A stretch of DNA of 64,000 nt. Origin: Tretioscincus oriximinensis. Its lineage: Eukaryota > Chordata > Lepidosauria > Squamata > Gymnophthalmidae. Positions within the stretch are counted from its first letter, which is position 1, and the number at the start of each line of letters is the position of its first letter. The stretch is from assembly GCA_022410635.1 (NCBI GenBank), contig JAJVDF010000972.1, forward strand, positions 178,091-242,090, read 5' to 3'. Positions 1-11,000 of this stretch are shown here, one piece after another. The notes under the pieces are model-generated. The model saw only the letters and a program-made list of their open reading frames with translations, ran no database searches and was not told where the DNA came from. The position numbers and the translations under genes were made by a program.

Positions 1-79
1 GAAATCTTGTCTTAGGAGGACAGAGTGCCTTTCCTTTGGGGTGCCACTTTCAGAGACAATGTGTGCTGGGCGTGGATTT

Positions 80-535
80 ATTTTTGTATATATTATTGAT
101 TGATTGATTGATTGATTGATATATTTATTCCCCACCCCAGACCTGAAGGTCTCAGGGTGGCAACAACAATAAAAGTGCAAAATCTACATTTTAAAACTGT
201 AACAATCAGTATCTAAAGGTGGAGGGAAAAAACCCCAGTATTTCTTCAACCAAAGGCCAGGTTGAAGCGATGCGTCTTTAAGGACCTTCTAAAAGAATAC
301 AATGATGATAACAGACACACCTCGAGGGGGAGACTATTCCAGAGACTGAGGGCAACCACCGAGAAGGTCCTGCCCTGGGTGTTGAAAGGGGTGGCACAAC
401 CAGGAGGGCCTCCCCTGCAGACCTTAAGGCACGGGCAGGTTGGTATGGGAGAAGGCCTTCCTTTCGATATTTGGGGCCCAATGATATTGTTCATTCCTTG
501 TGCAATCAGAGAATTTTGCATCTGAAGGACTTGGG
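80..535 (-). mobile_element. L2-type LINE 3' fragment
   Basis: The reverse strand keeps the degenerate RT C-terminal words FSVVALSLWNSLP and FNLAFG. The 3' end abuts TATTTATT/(ATTG)n at 94-124. It belongs to the same family as 62070-62815. Confidence 0.75.
94..124. repeat. (GATT)n microsatellite
   Basis: About seven GATT units at the tail of the adjacent L2 fragment. Confidence 0.9.
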
Positions 536-625
536 ATGATCAGTATAAACTGTCAGACCTGTAAGATGCTAAAGTAATGGCTTCAAGAACGAATCTCTCG
601 ATTGAAAGACNGCCTCCTAACCACT

Positions 626-890
626 GAACATAAGAACATAAGAAGAGCCATATTGGATCAGGCCACAGCCCATGTAGTCCAGCCTTCTGTCTCACACAGA
701 GGCCCACCAGATGCACCTGGGCAGTCCGAACAGAGGAAAGCAAAATATCCACTTGTTTATCTCAGGAGGCAGCATCCAGACATCCATCCTAGTATCCATT
801 TATACCCTTGGTGTCCATAAACCTGTCTAGTCCTGTCTTGAAGCTATCCAAGCTGTTAGCTACCACCACCTTTATGTGCATCTGAAAACC
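626..890 (-). mobile_element. CR1 LINE 3' end
   Basis: Starts with the octamer-type end CATAAGAACATAAGAA, then the reverse complement of the family's 3' region (GGATCAGGCCACAGCCC, CCCACCAGATGC). Confidence 0.85.
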
Positions 891-959
891 TGGGTGATGG
901 GTTGAACACCAGCACAAAGGCCATAAAGGGAGTGACCCAGAGAGTTTAGACGTGAAGCC

Positions 960-1045
960 TAAGTTATTTGGCCTGTATAATTATTATAATTTCATTAATT
1001 TTTATAATTAATTATAATTATAATTTTTGTATAATTATTATAATC
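960..1045. repeat. AT-rich self-complementary stretch
   Basis: Runs of ATAATTAT and TATAATTAATTATA can pair with themselves. Confidence 0.7.
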
Positions 1046-1099
1046 CATTGGACTATGACATCATTAAGCTTGGCCTCTGTCTCCTCAGTTTTAAAANAA

Positions 1100-1289
1100 A
1101 ATAGTTTGGTGTAGTGNTTAGAATGTTGGACTCTTGTTTGATAGTCTCACGGCTCGATTCCACTGTCCTCCAGGAAGTCAGCTGGGTGACCTTGGGCCAA
1201 TCACAGTTCTTTAGAACTCTCTCAGCCCCACCTACTTCACAGGGTGTCTGTTGTGGAGAAAGCAACAAAAGCAGGACGTTAAAATAAAC

Positions 1290-1290
<1 letters not shown>
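1100..1290 (+). mobile_element. Sauria-like SINE
   Basis: A GTTTGGTGTAGTG head with a tRNA-type A box, then GCTGGGTGACCTTGGGCC and TCAGCCCCACCTACTTCAC. It runs into (GAT)n. Confidence 0.8.
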
Positions 1291-1350
<60 letters not shown>

Positions 1351-1538
1351 CAGAGAAATAGGCGTGTTAGTCTAGCAGAAAGTCCAGGAAAGGAGCTAGC
1401 AGCACTTTGAGACAAACTTGAGAAAAGTGGTTGGCATAAGCTTTCGTAGACGGATCATCTGAAGAAGTAGACCTATCTACGAAAGCTTATGCCAACCACT
1501 TTTCTCAAGTTAGTCTCAAAGTGCTGCTAGCTCCTTTG

Positions 1539-1601
<63 letters not shown>
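1291..1601. repeat. (GAT)n split by a palindromic element
   Basis: (GAT)n at 1291-1347 and 1543-1601 flanks a hairpin element with arms at 1381-1450 and 1475-1542 (about 68 bp each, near-perfect inverted repeats) and a 24-bp loop. The head TAGGCGTGTTAGTCTAGCAG is typical of a palindromic repeat seen in reptile genomes. Confidence 0.85.
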
Positions 1602-1602
<1 letters not shown>

Positions 1603-1852
1603 TATTTTTGCTTTTATCGTTGGCCACCCTGAGACTTACCTAACTTTTATTTCATCACATCTTCACTTTGATAGTTTGATGAAAATCTAGGTAATAAAAA
1701 GGATGTCCTGGTTGTAGCATTTTGGGGTAACTACATATCATCTCCAGCATCAATTTTGTTGCTGTCGTTAATAATCGATGCTGGAAAGGTTAGTCACATG
1801 AACCCGATGTACTAAAGGCCTCATCCTATCAGCTTTCCCATCTCCCTTGCAG

Positions 1853-1931
1853 GTTATGGATTTCTACAGCCAGCCCAAGCGGAGATCTTTGCTCGGCAAC
1901 AGGAGATGCTGAGAAAGCAGAACCTGGCCAG
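1853..1931 (+). CDS. SAMD11: SAMD11 exon a (first in window)
   Basis: Bounded by a pyrimidine-rich acceptor ending TTGCAG (1847-1852) and the donor GTACGT at 1932. It is 79 nt, enters with two bases of a split Gly codon and leaves with two bases of a split Arg codon that the next exon completes. It encodes YGFLQPAQAEIF then RQQEMLRKQNLA, a Gln/Arg-rich, probably helical segment conserved in SAMD11 and SAMD7. It is too short to stand out as an open frame and was found from splice sites and homology. Confidence 0.93.
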
Positions 1932-4900
1932 GTACGTTGGCACCGTCTGGGGGTACTGCCAGGGGGGCCGGTGCCCTTTGCCCAAGCTCCTAGCAATTGC
2001 TGCCTGGGACGTGGCCTGAACTTTATCCCGTCCATCCCTCGCTTCTCCATTCAGGCAGCAGGATTAGCCAGCACGCTTCACTGAGCCAAAGAGAGGCAGG
2101 AAGTGCCAGACGCATTATCCTCATTCTGTTCCAGTGGCTTTCTCTTGGGCAGCCTCTCTTCCCTTGCGAGGGAGATTTGAGAACTGTAAGGATGCCTGGG
2201 AGGGCCGGGGCTTTGGCAGGCACCGAAATCTGCATTCTGGCATTGTGCTCCGTGCTCCATCACGACATGCCAGCTTGGTTGAAGTTCACTTTGAAGATAG
2301 CATGCCCCAAACTACTTGCATAATAATATAGGGGAGGGCAGAGATTAAAACCCACTGCATTTGTTAAAAAACAACAACACATAAGAATATAAAACCCCTG
2401 TTGAATGGGTCCAGAGCTCATCTAGTCACACACAGTGGCCCACCAATTGNACCTGGGNAGCCTGAAGCAGAAAAAGGCAAAATCTTCAGCTGTTTTCAAC
2501 TCCCTGCAGACTCCCAGACTTGATGTANCAGATTCATACCTGGAAGTCTCTCAGTTAGTTTCTGTGCTTCTCCACAAAAGCCACCTAGGTAACCTTGGTC
2601 TAGTCACAGTTCTTCAGAGCTCTCTCAGCCCCACATACTTCACAAGATGTCTGTTGTGAAGAGAAGAACAGGAAGGTTATGTAAGCCGCTTTTATTCCTT
2701 TTAGCTTGAGAAAAAAATTATTATTCTTTCTCCTTCTCTTTCTTTTCTTTCTCTTCCTCCTGTTACTCTTCTTCTTCTGCAAATGGTATTTCAGGAATCC
2801 TGCCTGTTGCTCCATCTGCGAGGCAGTCTCAAGAGAGCCATCCTAGTAGTTATTTATTCCCTTGCAGGCACGGATAGCTCAGTCGCTTAGGAATTCGCCT
2901 CTCGCCTGGGAGATGGGGTTTCGATGCCCTGTGTGGGATGTGGGGAGGGGTGAGCACCTTCCACTGGCCTGTAGCTCTAGCCAACCCAGCTATTCGAAAG
3001 CATGAATTGCAAGAAATTGCAACGACTGCAAGTAGATACATGGGAACCACCATAGCCTAGTGGGGAAGATAGAATGGAAGCCTTCGAGCAAAATATATCC
3101 TTGTAAGCCGCTTTGAGTCCCTTTGAAAGGTGAGAAAAGTGGGGTATAAGAACCAAGTTCTTCTTCTTCTCTTCTTCCATGTGCTTATCCAATTCTGTCT
3201 TAAAGCTATCCATGCTGCTAGCTACCACCACTTCTTTTGGAAGTCAGTTCCACTGACCAGTGAATCTCTGGGTGAAAAATTACTTCCTCTTGTTGGTCNT
3301 AATTCTTCTGCTCTAATCCTACTGAGGGAGAGATATAATTCTTTTGCATCTAATTGCTTTACACAGCACCATTAATTTTTTCATGCTGGTTACCANTGAA
3401 ATATGTTTTAATCTACAATACAAATGCAAGCGTGGCTGTTTTAAATTCCATTTTCAAATGGGAGTGGGGCAGAAAGGGATACAATACTTGGGTTGCCTGG
3501 ATCCCTCCTAATCCTTCTTCTCGCTCCCCCAATTCCAGGCTCGAGATGTCGGCNGAACTCATTCGCCAGAAAGAACTGGAGAACCTTCACCGGCAGAGGC
3601 TGCTGACTGGGGATCCCATGAGCTTACACCCAACTTTGCCGCCGGACCATCCGGCCTTACGCAATGTCCACGACATTCCGGAAGGACATCCGCTGCGGGA
3701 CGAGCTCTCCCGGAGGAACGCCATGTTGGTTCTCCGGCACAACAATGCCCCGCTTCTGTCTCTCAACCATCATGGCGTCCCCAGTGCCTCCACCACCCCG
3801 CCTAAGGAGCAGTCAAACAGGAGGGGCAGCAGGAAGACCGTACACCATCGGCCTGAAGTGCCGGGCCAGAGCGAACCCAAAGATTTATCTGAGAGTCGCC
3901 CCCCAGATGGCAACGACGAGGAGATGAAGGACTCAGAGAGTGATCCGGAGGCTAACGAAGAGAAACTGGACGGCACGAAGCCAGAAAGTAGCAATTCGGG
4001 TGGCGAACTGAAGGAGGGCAAAGAAGCCCCCAAGGTCTGCGACGGCACCAAAGAACTGAACGAATTATCTGCCACCCAGAATGCCCCTTGCAGTTCCTCC
4101 ACTGCCGAGTCGCCCAGCCATCTCCTCGGCCCGATCGTTAACAAAACAGAAGCCAAGTACATCCCCCCAGCTTCCCTTCCGCCGCCTCAGCCGTTGCCCT
4201 TTGGCTTCCCGTACACCATGAGCCCGTATTTCCACGCAGGTAAGTGCAACTGGAAAATGGGCTGTGGCTCTTCATNTGTTCTTTGCAAGAAGGGAGCCGA
4301 CCTCTGGTGGCATCTGTGTGTCCTTTGAGTTGGTTCAGCAGAAGTGGCACCTGAATTTCTTTTTGTTCGGCGAACCGGTTGAGAAACCACTGAGGCCCCG
4401 CCTCCTGCCAGGAATGGATTCCAGACCACTCACCATCCTCGTAACTCTCCTTTGAACTTGCTCTAGTTTATCAATATCCTTTTTAAATTGGGCCTCCCAT
4501 AACTGAACGCACTGATTAAGCACTGTAGAGAGGAATAATGACTTCACGTGATCAAGATCAGGATTGTGNTTGCCTTTTTTGCAGCTGCTTCATACTGTTG
4601 CCTCATGTTTTGTCTGTGACCTAGTAATACACCTAATTGGCACGGATAGCTNAGTCGCTTAGGAATTCGTCTCTCGCCTGGGAGATGGGGTTTCGAAGCC
4701 CTGTGTGGGACGTGGGGAGGGTTGAGCGACCTTCCACTAGCCTGTAGTTCTAGCCAACCCAGCTATTTGAAAGCAGGAACTGCAAGAAATTGCAACGACT
4801 GCAAGTAGATACATGGGAACCACCAGAGCCTGGTGGGGAAGATAGAACGTCAGCCTTCGGGCAAAATACCCTTCTAAGCCGCTTTGAGTCCCTTTGAAAG

Positions 4901-5010
4901 GTGAGAAAAGCGGGGTATAAGAACCCAGTTTTTCTTCTTCTTCTTCTTCTTCTTCTTCTCCTTCTTCTTCTCCTTCTCCTTCTTCTCCTTCTCCTCCTCC
5001 TCCTCCTTCT

Positions 5011-5045
<35 letters not shown>

Positions 5046-8000
5046 TTCTTCCTCTTCTTCCTCATCTTCCTCTTCCTCTTCTTCTTCTTCTTCTTCTTCT
5101 TTTCACAAGTGCTGCTACTGAGACATATTCCTCCCATTCTACCGATGCTATTTTCAGTTTTCTTGCCCAGATCTGGGACCGTGCATCTCCCCCTGTTAAA
5201 TACTATTTTGTCCGTTTCAGTCCCTTGATTCTGCTTGTCGAGATCTTTTTGAATCGCTTCTCTCTCTCGTTTAGACTCCTAGCTTTGTGTCATTGATAGA
5301 CTCATAGGAGCCCCCCGTTTTTAGCATCCCAAGGGTCTCTATTATAACCCTCCGTCCCCAGTCTCAATTCCAGAAGGCCTTTATAGGGAGTTGGAGCAAA
5401 GTGTAAGCCAGAGCTTGCTGTGAGCTGGGGAAAGAGAAAGGGAGGAAGGGGGTGTCTGGGGCTGAGGGGTGGAGCTGTTCCCCTGAGAAGACGGGGGGGG
5501 GGGGGAGGTAAACAAGCCACTGGACGCTGGGGCCTCCCTCCTTTTCAGGGAAAGAGCGAGAGGTCAAGGCAAGCCGGCGGCGCTAACTGTCAAGCTGTCT
5601 TTCGGTGCAGAGGAAAGGAGCAATTTTCCCCTGGCAGACAGATGGCCGGCCGTGATGAATCTCCCCAGCTGCCGCGACAGATGAGGCTGCTTGTTGGCGG
5701 GCCTCCCTGGCTGTCTATTTAAAAGGGAAATGCTTGGCTTTAAGGGGGCGGAGAATGGGGCACGGATCCCAGATGGGAGCCTCATTGGGTAGCCGGTACA
5801 TTCGTCCCTTTTTTCTTTTTTTTGTTTTTTCGATCTCTGGGCATGCGTAGAGATCAGGCATCCAGTTGTGCAGCCTAGAACCACGTGTGCTAGAAATGCC
5901 TTTAGGCTTTTGCCTGAGCACCGTGTCAGTTGGTAGGAGGTGATTCCAAGGAAAGTTACAAGGATGGGGAGTGTTCTGGAATCCATACCCTATGAGGTTC
6001 AAGGACCGAGGGATGTTTAGTCTGCAAAAGAGAAGGCTGAGAGGAGACCTAGAGCTGCCTGCAAATGTCGGAAGGGCTGCCACAGCGCAGAGGGTTCAGC
6101 TTTGTTCTCATTGGCACATGGAAGGACTAGAAACAATNGGATCAAACTGCAAGGAAGGGGGTTGGACCCCATGACCCGGGTGATCCCTTCCCAACACACA
6201 ACAGCCCCGGGCATAAATACCCAGGCATGTGGGTTTCAAAGCCCTATGTTGGACNTGGGGAACGGTGAGCACCCTCCACTAGCCTGCAGCTCTAGCCAAC
6301 CCAGCTATTCGAAAGAGATGGAAATTTGTCATCTGCATTTCAGTTAGATAAATGGGTACCATCATTAACCTGATGGGGAAGAGAGAATAAGATGTAAGAT
6401 GTAAGGCACGGATAGCTCAGTTGCTTAGTAATTCGTCTCTCGCCTGGGAGATGGGGTTTCGAAGCCCTGTGTCAGCCGTGGGGAGGGCTGAGCCCCTTCC
6501 ACTAGCCTGTAGCTCTAGCCAACCCAGCTATTNGAAAGCATGAATTGCAAGAAATTGCAACTGACTGCAAGTAGATACATGGGAACCACCATAGCTTGGT
6601 GGGGAAGATAGAATGGAAGCCTTCGGGCAAAATATATCCTTGTAAGCNGCTTTGANTCCCTTTGAAAGGTGAGAAAAGNNGNGTATAAGAACCCAGTTCT
6701 TTTTCTTCTTCTTCGGGCGAAAATTAACNCTGTAAGCTGCTCTGAAAAAGAGCGGGATATAAAAACTCGATTCCTCTTCTTCATCATCATCATTTGGGCA
6801 TTTATAACTTATTGGTGCACCTGTTAGCAGATAAATAACAGCCAGAAGACCCAGATAGCAACGGACTAGGATGATAGGAAGGGGTAAAAGACAATAGGGA
6901 GGCATAATAATCCANGCAACGATGCAGGAGACTGAAGGAGAGATTGGCTGCTTTCCAAGAGGAGAAAGATTGAGCCGTCCGGCACTTTGCCGCCGAGAAA
7001 CATTTCCGTCCCCAGTGACAGGAAATTATTGACATGGCAGCCATTTTTTCGGGTCGATTCCCTGAGCTGCCTTATGAAAACCTGTCCGCTTGCAAATGAC
7101 CTCATCTCGTCAGAATTTTGGCCCTGTTTGTCTTCCTCCCCCCTTCTCCCTACTGCCCCCCNTCCTTTGGAGAGAGGAAAGGTGAAAGATGGAATTGGCA
7201 AGAGGCTGAAATCTTCATATCGATCGGCAGTCTCGAGAGCAATTAACGCCAGCCGTCCAGGGCTGCTTCNTGACCCCCAGCCTGCAGCAGGGCAGAGGAG
7301 CAGGAAACAAGAAGGAGCAGAACACATTATAACCTACTGCTCTGCGCTGTCGCAAAGTGGGCTCTGTCCCCTAAAGGCAAGAAGAGGGGGGAAAGGAACT
7401 GCCTTGAATTTCGGCAGGATGGGATGAATCTGGAGAAGCCCATGAATTTCTTTCCATCCCCCTTTCCCTCTGGATACGGCTGGGTTACAAGTGAAAACAC
7501 CGGAGGAGAAGGAGGAAGAAGGAGGAGGAGAGGAAGAAGAAGGAGAGGAAAAGAGGGAGAACTGGATTTTAATATTCTGCTTTTCTCACCCGAAGGGACT
7601 CAAAGCTAGTTTTCACCGGAAGGCTTACATCCTATCTTCCCCATCACATTGAAATGATGGTACCTACTCATCTACTTATGATTTCTCACTTTCAAACAGC
7701 TAGGTTGGTTGAAGCTAATGCCAAAAGAAGAAGAAGAAGAAGAAAGAGGAAGAGGAAGAAGAGGAGGAAGAAGAGGAAGAAGAAGAAGAAGAAGAGGAAG
7801 AAGAAGAAGAAGGAAGAAGAAGAACTTGGTTCTTATACCCTGCTTTTCTCACCTTTCAAAGGGACTCAAAGCGGCTTACAAGTTTATTTTGCCTGAAGGC
7901 TTCCATTCTGTCTTCCCCACCAGGCTCTGGTGGTTCCCATGTATCTACTTGCAGTCAGTTGCAATTTCTTGCAATTCTTGCTTTCGAATAGCTGGGTTGG

Positions 8001-11000
8001 CTGGAGCTACAGGCTGGTGGAAGGTGCTCAGCCCTTCCCCACGACCCACACAGGGCTTCCAAACCCCACCTCCCAGCTGAGAGACGGATTCCTTAGCAAC
8101 TGCGCTATCCTCTCCATAGCAGTCACATGGGCCTCTAATGACACTCCTCTCTGTGAAAGGCCTGTTCTTAACCTCTGCACCACCGTGCCTCTGTTCATGC
8201 TCCCCAATTTTATGCTCTCTGAGCATTTCCCTGCCCCCCCCCTCCCCCCCCCACTGTGCTCGTTTGGACTTGCCAGTATCCGAATGGAATGGTCTGCCAT
8301 ATTTTCATCTGTAAAGTGGCTACGGTGCTAGGGCAATCTCTTTATAAATTTTTGGTGAAGCTTCATTTGGAATACTGTACAATTCTGGCCGCCACATCTT
8401 AAAAAAGGATCTTGTGGAACTGGATAAGCTGCTACCAGTAGAGGTGGTGATACCAACCTATGAAGAAGAAAAGTTGGTTTCTATGTCCCATTTTCTCAAC
8501 CCGCAGGGAATCAAAGCAAATTCCATCTTCACAACCGACACCTTGTGAAGTAGGTGGGGCTGCGAGAGCTCCAAAGAACTGTGGCTAGCCCAAGGTCACC
8601 CAGCTGGTTTCATGGAGGAGTGCAGAATCAAATTGATAAGAGCCTGAAACCACTTGGAAACCAGCCTGGATCAGCTTAAGATACAACTAGACAAATTCAT
8701 GGAAGGAAGTGGATCTGTAGCTACTAAGGATGAACGCCTGGATGATGGGCAGGAGATAGGCAGGAGGTTTCTCCAGGATATTTGCAGGGAATCAAGAGCA
8801 GGGGGAGGTTTTGACTCCTTCTTCTGCTTGAGATGCCCAAAAGTAATNGGTTGGGCCACTGCGTGATACAAAAGGTTGGNCTATATGGGCTGTGGCTTAG
8901 TTCAGCAGGGCTCCCCCGGGGAGAAGGTGTTGAGTGGTTGGACCCAGTCAGAGTTCCCCTAATCTCTCCCTCAGTCAGACTGAGAGCCAGTCTGCTGTAC
9001 TGGTTAGAGTGCCAGACTTTTATCTGGAAGTCTCCAGTTCAATTCTTCCCTCCTGGGTGACCTTGNGTTAGAGCTCTCTTAGCTGCACCTACTTCATAAG
9101 GTGTCTGTTGTGCAGAGAAGAACAGAAGGTGAAGCAAGCTGCTTTCTCTTCCTTTTCTCCTCCTCCTCCCTTTCTTTCTCCTTTTCCTGCTCCTTCCTCT
9201 CTTTCTCCTCCTCCTCCTCCTCTATCCTTGTTACGAGCGCTGTTTGTTTTGGCTGAATTGGGCTCCTTGCATCACTAGTTCCCTCCCCTCATCCAGAAAT
9301 TTTGAGTCCAGCAGACAGGGGAAGAGGGGCAGTTGGCACATTCACTGGTCTTTATATGGCTGTGTGGAAAATACTTGTGGATTCTTGCAGAGGAGCCCAA
9401 GCAGACATTCTCCAAGCCAAAAAAAGTCACGTTTTTTTTCTTTTTTAGAAGAAAAAGAAGAAGAACTGGGTCCTTCAAAGGGACTCAAAGCGGCTTACAA
9501 GGGTATTTTTGCCCGAAGGCTGACATTCTACCTTCCCCACCAAGTTGGGTGGTTCCCATTTGTCTGCTTGCAGTCNGTTACAATTTCTTGCAGTTCCTGC
9601 TTTCGAATAGCTGGCTTGGCTAGAGCTACAGGCTAGTGGAAGGGGCTCAGCCCTCCCCACGTCCCACACAGGGCCTCCAAATCCCATCTCCCAGTTGAGA
9701 GACTGCCTCCTTAGCGACTGAGCCATTCGTTCCTGCTTTGTTTTGTTTAGGCAAAACAAAACAAAGTGAGGCAGATAAACAGTAGAAGCTTTGCCAGGGC
9801 CGCCTGGAGCTGATAGGGCGTCTTCCCCAGCAGTAATCTGGCTTGGTTTGGAAAAGTCATAGATTCTTCTTGGGCTGCTTAGCTCGAGATCAGCTGCCAA
9901 ATACCGGGCTGCCCTTTTTGTACTGAGCCTTATTATGGGATACATCCTGGGAAAGGGGCCTGCCACTTGCATGCTGGGCCACACTATGGCAGTGTGCAGT
10001 AATTGGGGTGACAGATCCCTGCANGAATGGCTCAGTCGCTAAGGAATCCGTCTCTCACCTGGGAGATGGGGTTTGGAGGCCCTGGGTGGGACGTGGGGAG
10101 GGCTGAGCACCTTCCACTAGCCTATAGCTTTAGCCAACCCAGCTATTCAAAAGCAAGAATTGCAGGAAAATGCAGCTGCCTGCAAGTAGATAAATGGGAA
10201 CCCCCACNGCCTGGTGGGGAAGATAGAATGTCAGCCTTCGGGCAAAAAAGTTGTTGTTGTTTCTTCTTCTTCTTCTTCTTCTTCTTCTTCTTCTTCTTCT
10301 TCTTCTTCTTCTTCTTCTTCTTCTTCTTCTTCTTCTTCTTCTTCTTCTTCTTCTTNNNNNNNNNNNNNNNNNNNNNNNNNNNNNNNNNNNNNNNNNNNNN
10401 NNNCCCCAGGCCCTGCAGTGACAAGCCAAAGTAGAACCGGCAGGCAGTATCAAAGTCATTTCTCATAGAATCGTGGACAAAATTGGGTACAAAATTGGCC
10501 TTTTAAAAACGGGGAAGGGTCAGCTGTTTCTTCAACTAAAGGCCAGGTTGAAGAGATGTATCTGCAAAGGCTTTCTGATTCAAAACATTGATTGTGCTTC
10601 ATGTACCCCAAGGGGAAGATTTCCATAGCCTGTGGGGCCACCACGGAGAAGGCCCCAGCTTGGGTTTGTTGCTAAGGGTGGAACAACCAGGAAAACTTCC
10701 TCTGCAGATCTCAAGACACAGGCAGGCTGATCTCCTGCATTGAGCCGGAGATTGGACCCAGTGACCCCGGAAGTCCTTCCAATTCTGCGATTCTATGGTA
10801 TACATGAGGCCCTAGCTGTCAATAATAACATAACCACTAGCTTCCGGTTTTTCATCTTCCAGCATAATTTCTGTTTCTGCTTTCTGGTTCTTAGTTGCAT
10901 TTCTGCCTGCTTTTCTAACTTGCTTTTTCATGATGACCAGGGCATGTTATAAAAGCTTGGCTGTCCAGCAACTTCATGAAATTGACAGTAGCAGCAGCCC

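Larger units (their letters stand above)
2380..3305 (-). mobile_element. CR1 LINE 3' region with nested SINEs
   Basis: CR1 sequence at 2380-2515, 2770-2866 and 3177-3305 is collinear on the minus strand. A Sauria-like SINE (about 2525-2720) and a type A SINE (2867-3175) interrupt it. Confidence 0.8.

Noticed and set aside
2867..2940. Functional tRNA gene
   Set aside because: tRNA-like A and B boxes, but the cloverleaf is not complete and the sequence recurs with a SINE body and tail.
3354..3538. In-frame extension upstream of SAMD11 exon b
   Set aside because: It lies before a good acceptor (CCAATTCCAG), and exon a splices to 3539 in the correct phase.
4874..5296. Lys/Glu- or Leu-rich open frames over the pyrimidine tract
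   Set aside because: Pure triplet repeat translation from a SINE tail. The same applies to 16067-16551, 18011-18471, 22483-23337, 34883-35404, 50838-51577, 57763-58098 and 63426-63898.
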